Shown: positions 52,023 to 61,170 of the stretch, in pieces
Layout of the letters: every line of letters begins with the position of its first letter
How positions within the stretch are numbered: the first letter of the stretch is position 1
Origin: Bacteroidia bacterium
Lineage (GTDB): Bacteria; Bacteroidota; Bacteroidia; B-17B0; Aurantibacillaceae
Reading direction: 5' to 3'
Assembly: GCA_016787785.1 (NCBI GenBank)
Contig: JAEUTO010000005.1
Location: 186,001 to 250,000 of the forward strand
Length of the DNA: 64,000 bases
Notes under the pieces: generated by a model
Told to the model about the DNA's origin: nothing
Seen by the model: the letters and a program-made list of their open reading frames with translations, nothing else
Database searches by the model: none
Translations under genes and position numbers: made by a program

Positions 52023-55000
52023 TCAATACTGCACTACAACGAATCCTGTCCTTGTTTCTTTCTCCCCATCCAGGAATTCAATAATGTAATAATACGTTGC
52101 GGGTGGCACTTTATTACTACCAAGCACCAGGCCAGTGGCATTCACCAACCCATTCCATGAGTTATCGTATTCTGATTTCTCATATACTTTGTTACCCCAG
52201 CGATTGAAGATCGTTAATTTCACTGGTCTTCCATTTAAACCTTTAATGAAGAAAACATCATTTTTTCCGTCACCATCAGGAGAAAAACCATCCGGAATGA
52301 AAAGATCGATAGGTGTTAAGTTGATGATGGTCACCGTGTCGTTGTTGGTAGGATCACCATCAAAGTCAGGATCCCATGTAAAGCCGTTATTTGAGGTATC
52401 CATAACGGTAACGTTATTAATAAAATCAGCGAACCCAATTACCCAGTTTTTAAATGGACCATAAAAGCCTTTAGGATCAATACGTACAGTAAATACAATG
52501 GTGTCGCGTTTGTTGGCTAACAAAGTACTGGTAGAAGGAGATGTTAAACTTATTTGCGATACGCCGTCAAATAACGGGTTAATGCTTAGACTACTATTTT
52601 GCGACGTAATAACCGGTTGGCTCACCACGCTAAAATTACTAGGCATTGGGAAAGCAAAACCAAGGTCTTCATTTAAAGTAACGTTGGTTAAGTTAATAGT
52701 AGACGCGTTAACCGCGGTAACAGTAAAATCAACATTGTAAAACGTATTGTAAACTAAAACAGGTTTGCCGGCCGCTTTTGTCATACCAAACATCGTGTTG
52801 TTACAACTGATCACAAATACAGAAACAGTTGCTACAGAACTACAACCACCATTTTCACCAATAACAGTATACGTATTAACAGAATTAGTAGCCGTTGTAA
52901 CAACAGTACTTCCTGTAAGAGCAATTGGCATCCATGTGTAATTAGTAGCACCGGTTGCAGATAAAGTAAATGATCCGCCATCACATAGAAGTGAGTTTGA
53001 AGCGCTGGCAGTAATAGTAGGATTGCCACCCACAGTAATAGTTACCGTCTCAGTATCTGTACAACCAAAATTATTTAAACCGGTAACGGTATAAGTTGTG
53101 GTTACGGTTGGAGAAACCACAACGATCGGTCCGGTTAAAGCGCCCGGATTAACTAAATAAGTTACACCACCACTCGAAACCAGTGTGACAGAATTTCCAG
53201 AACAAACAAGTGTAGAAGAAGGAATGGTAGTAATTGTAGGATTAGGATTGACTGATACATTAGTAACAGCTGTATTTGTACAGCCCGCTAAATTGCTACC
53301 GGTAACCGTATAAGAAGTAGTAACCGAAGGCGACACGATTATAGTATTACCAATTGCGCTGCCAGGATTCCAGGTATAGCTGGTGGCTCCAAAAGCCAGC
53401 AATAAAGCAGAACCACCATTACAAATCACAGGTGGAAGAGTTGTTATATTAATATTAGGACGCGGCAATACTACCAATGTAAATGTTTTGGTAGAAGAAC
53501 AATTTCCAGATAAACCAATAACTGTATAAACGGTAGTGGCAGTTGGCGAAACCACAATGCTTGTTGCAGTAGAACCGCCCGGTAGCCAGGTATAAGACGC
53601 AGCGCCATTTGCCGTTAAAGTGCTTGAGCTTCCACGGCAAAGTGGAGCGGGATTGCCACTAATAGTAATAGTTGGTGAAGGCGTAATTAAGATACTAACG
53701 GTTTTGGTACTTACACAACCAGAAGTGTTGGTTCCTGTAACGGTATAAACAGTTGTAACGGTTGGATTAACAATAACCGGAGATCCGAGCAAGGCGCCCG
53801 GGTTCCAGGTATACGAAAGAGCACCGCCAGCTGTTAACGTAGCAGAAGCACCTGAGCCACTGCAAATACTGGTTGGATTAGTTACCGCGGTAATTGTTGG
53901 ATTAGCATTTACTATTAAACTCACTGTGCCAAAATTAGAACAACCTAGAGAGTTGGTTCCAACAACAGTATAAGTGGTATTTGCTGCCGGAGACACAGTT
54001 ACGTTAACGCCGGTTAACGGACCAGGTGTCCACGTATAAGTTGAACCACCCGAACCAGTAAGCGTTGCGGTGGAACCTGCGCAAATAGCAGTTGGCGAAC
54101 TGGCGCCGTTGATAACGGGTAAAGGATTTACAATAACAGAAACAGTTTTAGTATCGAAACATCCTGATGTAGACCCAACAACGGTATAATTAGTAGTTGC
54201 TAATGGAGCAACTGTAACGCTTGCACTGGAAAGGTTTCCAGGGTTCCAGGTATATGAAGTAGCTCCGGCAGAAGAAAGGGTAGAAGTGCCACCAATACAA
54301 ATAGCGGTTGGTGTTGCAATAGGGTTGAGAGTAGGCGTAATATTTACTGAAACGATAGCTACAGCAGTTGCGGTACATCCAGAAGCGTTAGTGCCGGTAA
54401 CAGTGTAGTTGGTTGTCGCGCCCGGACTAACAGAAACAGATGTGCCGTTCAAAGCGCCGGGATTCCATGTAAAGGTCAAAGCGCCAGCAGCAGTTAGCGT
54501 ACTGGAGCTGCCGCTACAAATAAGTGAGGGCGAAGAACCGGCAGTAATAGTTGGATTGGAATTTACTATTATGGCAACTGTTGCCGTACTTGTACAATTA
54601 CCATTGCTTCCGGTAACAGTGTAAGTTGTATTGGTTGCAGGAGCCGCTGTAACTGTTCCTCCTGGTAACGCACCGGGGTTCCAGGTATAAGAGGCGGCAC
54701 CCGTTGCGCTTAAAGTAACAGAGTTGCCGGCACAAATTGCAGTTGAAGATGAGCTAACGTTTATTGTGGGTGTAGGCGTAACTGAATAAGAAAGAGTAGT
54801 AGTAGAAACACAACCAAGACCATTAGTACCACTCACAGAAAAAGTAGAAGTAACCGTTGGCGTAATTACTAAAGAAGAAGCAACAACCGCGCCGGGATTC
54901 CATGTATAACTTAAAGCGCCGCTGGCAGTTAAGGTGGCAGAACTTCCACTTGTGCTACAAATAGTTGTAGGCGAACTTACCACCGTTACTGTAGGCCCAT

Positions 55001-57968
55001 TATTTACTGTAATAGAAATTGTTTTAGTATCCGAACAAATGCCCGTACCGCCCGTAACTGTGTAAACCGTTGTTGCAAGAGGAGACACTGTAACAGAACT
55101 ACCGGATAAGTTACCCGGATTCCAGGTATAAGAACCTGCGCCTATCGCTGATAAAGTTGTGGAACCACCAAGGCAGATTAAAGTATTGCTTGCTGAAGCG
55201 GTAACAGTTGGATTAGAAACTACAGTCACTAAAACAGTTGAAGAACCCGGACAGGTACCATCATCACCATTTACTGTATATGAAGTAGAACTTGCCGGAG
55301 TAACCACCAAAGAAGAAGAAACAATTGCGCCCGGCGTCCACGTATAATTAACAGCGCCGGTTGCTGTAAGAGTTGCCGAACTTCCGGCACAAATTGTTGG
55401 CGAAGCCGGATTGATAGTGATCGTTGGATTAGGATCTACATTAATTAAGACTGTTGAAGTTCCAACACAACCTGTAGCGTTCGTTCCGCTTACGGTGTAA
55501 ACTGTAGATATGGCAGGGGTAACGGTTATTAAGGCACCACTTAAATTACCCGGTTGCCATGTATAGCTTAAAGCACCTGCAGCAAGGATATTTGTAGAAA
55601 CTCCCTGACAAACTGATGCAGGAGAGGCTAGCGTAAAAATACTTGGACTTGGCACTACCACCACACTCGTAGTAGCGCTGGCAGTACACGAACCGTTAGC
55701 GCCAATAACCGTATAAATAGTTGTAACAGCCGGAGAGACAACAACAGGACTACCAATCAACCCACCAGGGTTCCAGGTATAAGAAGTCGCACCCGAAGCA
55801 GATAATGTTGCAGAGTTACCTGCGCAAACAGTCTGAATACCACTTGTAATAATAACAGTTGGCGTTGCATTAACTGAAACAGTTACAATTGCACTTCCAC
55901 TGCAAGCACCCGTAACACCATTAATAGTGTAGATTGTTGTAGCGCCAGGATTAGCAGCCACAACAGATCCTGTTGAGGGGATCAATGAAGCGGCAGGAGC
56001 CCAGGTATAATTTGTTGCACCCGTAACGGATAGAGTTACCGGCCCGCTCGAAGAACAGATCTGAACAGATGCAGGACTAGGAATCAACGTTAACGGCCCA
56101 ATACCACTTGCCAAATTAAAAGTAGCGGTACCACTACACAATGTACTTGTTAATGTTACCGAATAAATTCCTGCCGCATTGGCGATAATAGAGGCCGTGT
56201 TATTTGCGCCAACTATGCCCGGACCAGACCATACTATTGTATTGGTAGGTGAGTTAGGTGAAACTATCAATTGGGTTGTTGGATTGGTACAACTTAGACT
56301 ACCAGTACTTGTAATTGTAGGTGTTAATATACCACCACTATTTATTACAGTAAATGTTGCAACAGACGTTTTAGCTGGACAACCAGTAAGAGAAGTCAAT
56401 GAGCAAGTATAAACACCTGCAACATTTACCTGAACGGTTTGATTATTAATTGGTGTAAGTATACCTGGTCCTGTCCATGTATAAGAGTTTGGACTTAAAG
56501 TTGAACTAGCAGTTAAAGTTAGGGTGGGACTTGAACAAGTTAATGAAGCGCTTGGATTACCCGTAATATTAGAACTAAAGGTATTTACCAAATGACAATT
56601 TGCAAAATCGGATGGAGAAGCAAATGTGGAAGGAGTGGTTGTAAAATTAACAACGGAACCTGTAATAGTTCCAACATAATAAGCGCTACCGGTATGGGCA
56701 GTAACGGTATTACCAACAATAGAGAATCCACCACCTGCAGTAGCGGGTAAAACACCAGTAATAGAATAGGAGCAAGTTAAAACTCCCGTGGGATCGTAAA
56801 CATTTAAACTTTGTGGAGGTTGAGTTCTTAAATAATAAAAATTATCCTGGTCATCACCAACAAGATCATATGGCCCTCCTCCTGCCAATGCAGGAATTGT
56901 TGCCACCAAAGTGGCAGCCCCGGTACCGTTATATTTATAAACTTGTCCTGTGGCTCCTACTAAATTATAAATAAGATTTTTACTACCCCCAATATTAACA
57001 GCGCCGGCGTTTGACGTTGAATGACCTGTATTGATAAAATTAGTTCCATCGTAATAAGCAAAGTTTCCTGCTATGGTTGTCCAAAAAGTTGGGTTGGGCG
57101 CCGGAAAACCAAAAGCAGGGCCAACGGCAAATCCGCTACCGGCAGGTGGCAGTGATACAAGGGTAGACGTGTTTGGAACTGTTAATCCTGATTCAAATAT
57201 TCCACTTGTTGCTTGTGCGTAAAACGAAGAGTTACAATTTGGATTTGATATTGAAGTTACACAGGCGGGATCAGTTAAATATAATTGATTTACCTCTGCC
57301 GGCGTTAACATCCTGTTATAGAATCGTACATTATCTATCGACCCATTAAAAGGAAGATTAAAGGAAGGTTCGTTACTTCCGCCCAAAATAACTCGTTTAC
57401 CGGGCACATAACTGAATGGAAGGGCGGTTGGCAAAGAATTTTCAAGAACGCCATTCACATAAAGGTTCACGCTGGAGTTATCTATTGTACCGGCAATATG
57501 ATACCAGGTATTAATTAAAGCTGTTGTTGTGCCGTCCACAATTGTAGTTAATCCTCCGGCTCCTTTTTGAACGCGGAATTTTGGTGCGCCAAATTGAGTT
57601 GCGACATTAATCGTGTAAGCTTCAAAATTACTGAATACAGTGTTTTTATTGAAAATAATATATTGCCCAACGGCAAGCGTATTCATTCTAACCCAACATG
57701 AAAATGAAATAGCGTTTGTAGGTTTTAATAAAGGATTATCTGGTAATTCTATAAAACTCCCCGAATTACCACTAAAAGCAAAAGCTGAATTTGGATTATT
57801 AAATCGATCAAGCGTAGGAGTTACAGCGCTTAACGTTCCGGTAAAATTATTTATAGGTTCAGCACCTGTTCCATTTAAAGCATAACAGGCAGTTAAGCTA
57901 GTAGTTAAACTCTGAGAATAAAAAGAGAGAGTTATTAGACTAAATAATAAAAAAAATAATTTTTTCAT
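52023..57968 (-). CDS. giant T9SS adhesin with LamG domain and about 17 Ig-like repeats
   Basis: A 1981-residue surface protein. Signal peptide 1-20 (FYSQS), LamG-type domain at about 25-232, a second conserved module at 240-465, about 17 Ig-like repeats of 73-74 residues (472-1721), a DUF11-like domain (1722-1880) and a type B T9SS sorting domain (1889-1981; IPDGFSPDGDGKNDVF, NRWGNKVYEKSE). It starts 8 bases after the OmpA gene and precedes its shorter paralogue by 37 bases. Stretches such as SQNSSLSINPLFDGVSQISL are identical in the two, pointing to recent duplication or gene conversion. The role is inferred to be adhesion or motility on surfaces. Confidence 0.92.
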   Translation of the reverse strand: MKKLFFLLFSLITLSFYSQSLTTSLTACYALNGTGAEPINNFTGTLSAVTPTLDRFNNPNSAFAFSGNSGSFIELPDNPLLKPTNAISFSCWVRMNTLAVGQYIIFNKNTVFSNFEAYTINVATQFGAPKFRVQKGAGGLTTIVDGTTTALINTWYHIAGTIDNSSVNLYVNGVLENSLPTALPFSYVPGKRVILGGSNEPSFNLPFNGSIDNVRFYNRMLTPAEVNQLYLTDPACVTSISNPNCNSSFYAQATSGIFESGLTVPNTSTLVSLPPAGSGFAVGPAFGFPAPNPTFWTTIAGNFAYYDGTNFINTGHSTSNAGAVNIGGSKNLIYNLVGATGQVYKYNGTGAATLVATIPALAGGGPYDLVGDDQDNFYYLRTQPPQSLNVYDPTGVLTCSYSITGVLPATAGGGFSIVGNTVTAHTGSAYYVGTITGSVVNFTTTPSTFASPSDFANCHLVNTFSSNITGNPSASLTCSSPTLTLTASSTLSPNSYTWTGPGILTPINNQTVQVNVAGVYTCSLTSLTGCPAKTSVATFTVINSGGILTPTITSTGSLSCTNPTTQLIVSPNSPTNTIVWSGPGIVGANNTASIIANAAGIYSVTLTSTLCSGTATFNLASGIGPLTLIPSPASVQICSSSGPVTLSVTGATNYTWAPAASLIPSTGSVVAANPGATTIYTINGVTGACSGSAIVTVSVNATPTVIITSGIQTVCAGNSATLSASGATSYTWNPGGLIGSPVVVSPAVTTIYTVIGANGSCTASATTSVVVVPSPSIFTLASPASVCQGVSTNILAAGALSYTWQPGNLSGALITVTPAISTVYTVSGTNATGCVGTSTVLINVDPNPTITINPASPTICAGSSATLTATGAVNYTWTPGAIVSSSLVVTPASSTSYTVNGDDGTCPGSSTVLVTVVSNPTVTASASNTLICLGGSTTLSAIGAGSYTWNPGNLSGSSVTVSPLATTVYTVTGGTGICSDTKTISITVNNGPTVTVVSSPTTICSTSGSSATLTASGALSYTWNPGAVVASSLVITPTVTSTFSVSGTNGLGCVSTTTLSYSVTPTPTINVSSSSTAICAGNSVTLSATGAASYTWNPGALPGGTVTAAPATNTTYTVTGSNGNCTSTATVAIIVNSNPTITAGSSPSLICSGSSSTLTAAGALTFTWNPGALNGTSVSVSPGATTNYTVTGTNASGCTATAVAIVSVNITPTLNPIATPTAICIGGTSTLSSAGATSYTWNPGNLSSASVTVAPLATTNYTVVGSTSGCFDTKTVSVIVNPLPVINGASSPTAICAGSTATLTGSGGSTYTWTPGPLTGVNVTVSPAANTTYTVVGTNSLGCSNFGTVSLIVNANPTITAVTNPTSICSGSGASATLTAGGALSYTWNPGALLGSPVIVNPTVTTVYTVTGTNTSGCVSTKTVSILITPSPTITISGNPAPLCRGSSSTLTANGAASYTWLPGGSTATSIVVSPTATTVYTVIGLSGNCSSTKTFTLVVLPRPNINITTLPPVICNGGSALLLAFGATSYTWNPGSAIGNTIIVSPSVTTSYTVTGSNLAGCTNTAVTNVSVNPNPTITTIPSSTLVCSGNSVTLVSSGGVTYLVNPGALTGPIVVVSPTVTTTYTVTGLNNFGCTDTETVTITVGGNPTITASASNSLLCDGGSFTLSATGATNYTWMPIALTGSTVVTTATNSVNTYTVIGENGGCSSVATVSVFVISCNNTMFGMTKAAGKPVLVYNTFYNVDFTVTAVNASTINLTNVTLNEDLGFAFPMPSNFSVVSQPVITSQNSSLSINPLFDGVSQISLTSPSTSTLLANKRDTIVFTVRIDPKGFYGPFKNWVIGFADFINNVTVMDTSNNGFTWDPDFDGDPTNNDTVTIINLTPIDLFIPDGFSPDGDGKNDVFFIKGLNGRPVKLTIFNRWGNKVYEKSEYDNSWNGLVNATGLVLGSNKVPPATYYYIIEFLDGEKETRTGFVVVQY
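52806..56560 (-). repeat. tandem Ig-like repeat array, about 17 units of about 221 bp
   Basis: Units carry the core SYTWNPG(A/N)L and an S-P-x-x-T-T-x-YTV end. Many are more similar to each other than across the two paralogues, as expected from copy-number change by recombination. The next-to-last unit reads VTYLVNPGALTG, again with a broken YTW core. Confidence 0.8.
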
Positions 57969-57976
57969 TAAAGAGT

Positions 57977-60172
57977 CTATTTCAATTTAGTTATGATAAA
58001 CTCCGTTCTCCTGTTCTTAGCGTGTTCATCTTCAGAACAAGTTGGTTTTATTTTTCCTTCGCAGATGCAACCATTTAATAATTTTGCTTCACCATAACCT
58101 TTGCCAACTATTCTGTCTTTTTTAATACCTTTTTTAATAATGTAAGCAGCACTTGATTTTGCACGTGCGCCAGAAAGTTTAGCATTGGCAGCAGCAGCAC
58201 CCCTACAGTCTGTATGAGCGCCAAGCTCAATATACATGTTAGGGTATTCATTCATTATCTTCACAACTTTATCTAATTCAAGCGCTGCATCTTTACGAAT
58301 AGTAGATTTTCCCAAGTCAAAATTAATAGGCTTCATATCTATCATTTTTGCCAGGTCATTACCAACTTCTACTTTTCCTAATGTAAGATTTAAAGATTCG
58401 TTAACTTTTATTTCTCCAGGAGCTTTAATGTCATAAATAAAAGTTGATGTTTTGGTTATATAACCTGGTTTTTCTAAAACTATAAAATAACTTATTTTAT
58501 CACCAACCTTTTTGCCTTTTAATGGTTTGCGATAGTCACCCGTTGCCAAAGTAGTGTAATTATCAAAAGGTGCTTTACTCGGTAATTCATTGATAGTTAT
58601 TTTTACACCCTCCAATGCAAGATTTGTTTTTGCGTCAGTAACAAATGCTAATAATGATAAATGCGGATCTTTTTCTAAGCGTAATTCTTTTGTAAAAGTA
58701 TCGTCAGGGGAGGTTTTTGTAGATACACTGTCTTCCAATTTAAAATAGTCCGTTTTATCAACTACTAAATTATAACTAATATCTTCTTCAATAACAGTTG
58801 CCAACTCACCTTTTTCGTTGGTGGTAACTGTATCTCCATTCATGGCAAATTTTGTGTTTGGTATTATTTCGCCATTATCTTTATCTTTAGTAACGATCAC
58901 TATTTCTTTTCCTCTTTTTACTTCGCGTAAAATTTCAAAATTGTAAATATCATCATCCATTCCGCCACTTTTGCGGTTAGAGCTTAAATAGCCAATCTTA
59001 TTATCTTCTCCTAAAAAAACACCAAAGTCATCATGAGTGCTATTTACAGGCTCACCCATGTTATAAACTCTTCCTGCTTTGTTGTCTTTAAATTTAGTTT
59101 CGTAAACATCTAAACCACCCATTCCATCGTGACCGTTAGAAGAAAAATATAATAATCCGTTTGCTGCAATGAAAGGAAATACTTCAGTACCGGCTGTGTT
59201 TACTTTTTCGCCAAGGTTAACCGGGGTGCCCCATGTTTCACCTTCTTTTTTAACGTAGTAGATATCCATTCCGCCAAAACCGCCATCCATGTCTGAAGCA
59301 AAGAACAAATATGTGCCGTCTGCAGAAAGTGATGGATGCGCGCAATTATTATTGTTATTATTAAAAGGTAATTCGGTTACCCTGTCAAAACCATTTTGAT
59401 TTAAGCCCGCTTCAAATATTTTTAATTTATAAGTGTCTTCACTACTTATCATTTTTTTATTTGAATTATTTCTGGTGAAATAAACGGTATTAAAATCTTT
59501 ACTAAAGCAAATTGGGCCGTCGTTATATTTTGAACTCAGATCACCCATAAATATCTTTGGTTTTAAATAAACACCATTACCACTGTTTTCGCTGGTATAC
59601 AACTTCATGTAGCTGTCACTTGTCCAACCGTGTTTTTTATTGATCCATTTTGTTTTATTTCTTGAAGATGCAAACACAACAGATTCTTGATATTTTACAG
59701 CAGAGAAATCGTTTTGATCAGAGTTGTAAGATGTGATCTCAACTTTATATGCGTCTGCATTTTTTGTGTATGCTTTCATTTTGTCAACAGATGAAGCAAG
59801 ATTTTTTCCCCTCGCATCAGCTCCATATTGTTCAAAATAAGTTTTAGCACTTTCTTTTTGTCCGCTTTCGGTTAAAGCTTGCCCATAATATAATTTATGT
59901 ATCTGTTCAGCATTACCAGATTTTACTAAACCACCGTAACAAAGTAATTGTCCTTTTGTGTTATTGGTCAAACGATAGCAATCTCCTAAATTGGAAAGTA
60001 TGATCTTGTTACTACTATCTTTTTTAAGCAATTTTTCGTAATAGGGAATTGCCTGAGAATACGCTTTGGTAGAGTAATATTTATTTGCTTTTTTTAATGC
60101 GCTGGCTTGGCCAAACGAATAAATGGAAAAACAAACATTCAATAACAAGAAATATTTAAAACTGGTTTTCAT
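57977..60172 (-). CDS. OmpA-family protein with TPR and PD40 repeats, T9SS-associated
   Basis: A 731-residue envelope protein. After a signal peptide (residues 1-22, YSFGQ) come TPR-like helices (about 25-140, ALKKANKYYSTKAYSQAIPYYEK), PD40/WD40-type propeller units (about 190-410; LSADGTYLFFASDMDGGFGG, FIAANGLLYFSSNGHDGMGG), one or two carboxypeptidase-regulatory-like domains (430-600) and a C-terminal OmpA peptidoglycan-binding domain (about 625-731; NFDLGKSTIRKDAALELD, ELGAHTDCRG, NRRTEFII). This domain order is that of PorE-like proteins linking the T9SS to peptidoglycan. It lies directly between the PorP/SprF gene and the adhesins. Confidence 0.9.
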   Translation of the reverse strand: MKTSFKYFLLLNVCFSIYSFGQASALKKANKYYSTKAYSQAIPYYEKLLKKDSSNKIILSNLGDCYRLTNNTKGQLLCYGGLVKSGNAEQIHKLYYGQALTESGQKESAKTYFEQYGADARGKNLASSVDKMKAYTKNADAYKVEITSYNSDQNDFSAVKYQESVVFASSRNKTKWINKKHGWTSDSYMKLYTSENSGNGVYLKPKIFMGDLSSKYNDGPICFSKDFNTVYFTRNNSNKKMISSEDTYKLKIFEAGLNQNGFDRVTELPFNNNNNNCAHPSLSADGTYLFFASDMDGGFGGMDIYYVKKEGETWGTPVNLGEKVNTAGTEVFPFIAANGLLYFSSNGHDGMGGLDVYETKFKDNKAGRVYNMGEPVNSTHDDFGVFLGEDNKIGYLSSNRKSGGMDDDIYNFEILREVKRGKEIVIVTKDKDNGEIIPNTKFAMNGDTVTTNEKGELATVIEEDISYNLVVDKTDYFKLEDSVSTKTSPDDTFTKELRLEKDPHLSLLAFVTDAKTNLALEGVKITINELPSKAPFDNYTTLATGDYRKPLKGKKVGDKISYFIVLEKPGYITKTSTFIYDIKAPGEIKVNESLNLTLGKVEVGNDLAKMIDMKPINFDLGKSTIRKDAALELDKVVKIMNEYPNMYIELGAHTDCRGAAAANAKLSGARAKSSAAYIIKKGIKKDRIVGKGYGEAKLLNGCICEGKIKPTCSEDEHAKNRRTEFIITKLK

Positions 60173-60192
60173 AAGAAATTAAATTGTAATAA

Positions 60193-61152
60193 TTAAAAAT
60201 AACGAGGTGTAACAACTTTTTTGCCTTTGTAAGAGAATAAATAATTTATCCCTATTTCATGCGACCCCTGAGAATATTTTTGAATAGCATTAATGCCATA
60301 ATCATACGAGTAGCTTACCAAAAATTGCGGATTAACCTGTACGCCAACAATAGCGGCAACAGCAGCGTTGCTCCTGTATGAAAGTCCGGCCCAGATCATT
60401 TCTTTAATAAAGAAATTTGCACTAACATCGTATTGTATTGGCGCATTTTGAACCGCTTTGACCATTGCCTGACCTTTTAATTTTAAACTACTAGATAAGG
60501 TGAACATGTTTCCAATTGTAAAATAGTAGTGAAATTTTGAAGGATCTATTTTTGTCGTTTGTAAAACATCGCCGTTTGGATTAAACGTAACACGATCATC
60601 CACCATTCTTGGAATCGAAAGGCCTGTATAAAATGTTTTGGTATTAAAATAAATACCGGTTCCAAAATTTGGAGCTAAAACACTTGGTGAATTTTGACCT
60701 AATTGAGGATCGACAGTACCATCGTCGTTTGTTTTTAAAGTTGAAAATTTATTCAACTGATTATGGATACCACCCATTAGACCAAACGCTAAATGACCTT
60801 TGTCGCCGGTTTTTACCCTGTAAGCGTAACTTAGATAAACTAAATTCCTATTTAGCACACCAATTTTTTCATTTAAAACGCTTAAACCTAAACCCATTTT
60901 ATTATCCATTAGAGGACCGTGCAATGAGAAAGACGTTGTTACCGGACGACCGGGGAAATTAACCCATTGCTGACGATGCAATAAAGTTGCGCTCATGGCT
61001 TCCTTGCTTCCGGCGTAACCCGGATTAATGAACATCTCGTTAAACATATATTGCGTGAATAGTGCATCGTATTGCGCTTTACTTACGGTAACGATCATAA
61101 AAAGAATTGCAACTATTGCTATTTTCTTTGTTTTTTTCATGGTGCTTTTCAT
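60193..61152 (-). CDS. type IX secretion membrane protein, PorP/SprF family
   Basis: A 319-residue outer-membrane barrel. The signal peptide ends at TVSKAQ, followed by the family start YDALFTQYMFNEMFINPGYAG. Further typical blocks are HRQQWVNFPGRPVTTSFSLHGPL, MGLGLSVLNEKIG, YAYRVKTGDKG and ILAPNFGTGIYF-like strands. SprF/PorP proteins help export or attach type B T9SS cargo and are usually encoded beside their adhesin, as here with adhesins on both sides. Its start may be residue 1 or the Met at 5. Confidence 0.92.
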   Translation of the reverse strand: MKSTMKKTKKIAIVAILFMIVTVSKAQYDALFTQYMFNEMFINPGYAGSKEAMSATLLHRQQWVNFPGRPVTTSFSLHGPLMDNKMGLGLSVLNEKIGVLNRNLVYLSYAYRVKTGDKGHLAFGLMGGIHNQLNKFSTLKTNDDGTVDPQLGQNSPSVLAPNFGTGIYFNTKTFYTGLSIPRMVDDRVTFNPNGDVLQTTKIDPSKFHYYFTIGNMFTLSSSLKLKGQAMVKAVQNAPIQYDVSANFFIKEMIWAGLSYRSNAAVAAIVGVQVNPQFLVSYSYDYGINAIQKYSQGSHEIGINYLFSYKGKKVVTPRYF

Positions 61153-61170
61153 CTAAATATTTTTTATCAA

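Noticed and set aside
52806-56560. CRISPR-like tandem repetition
   Set aside because: The period is about 221 bp, in frame, without unique spacers; it encodes Ig-like domains.
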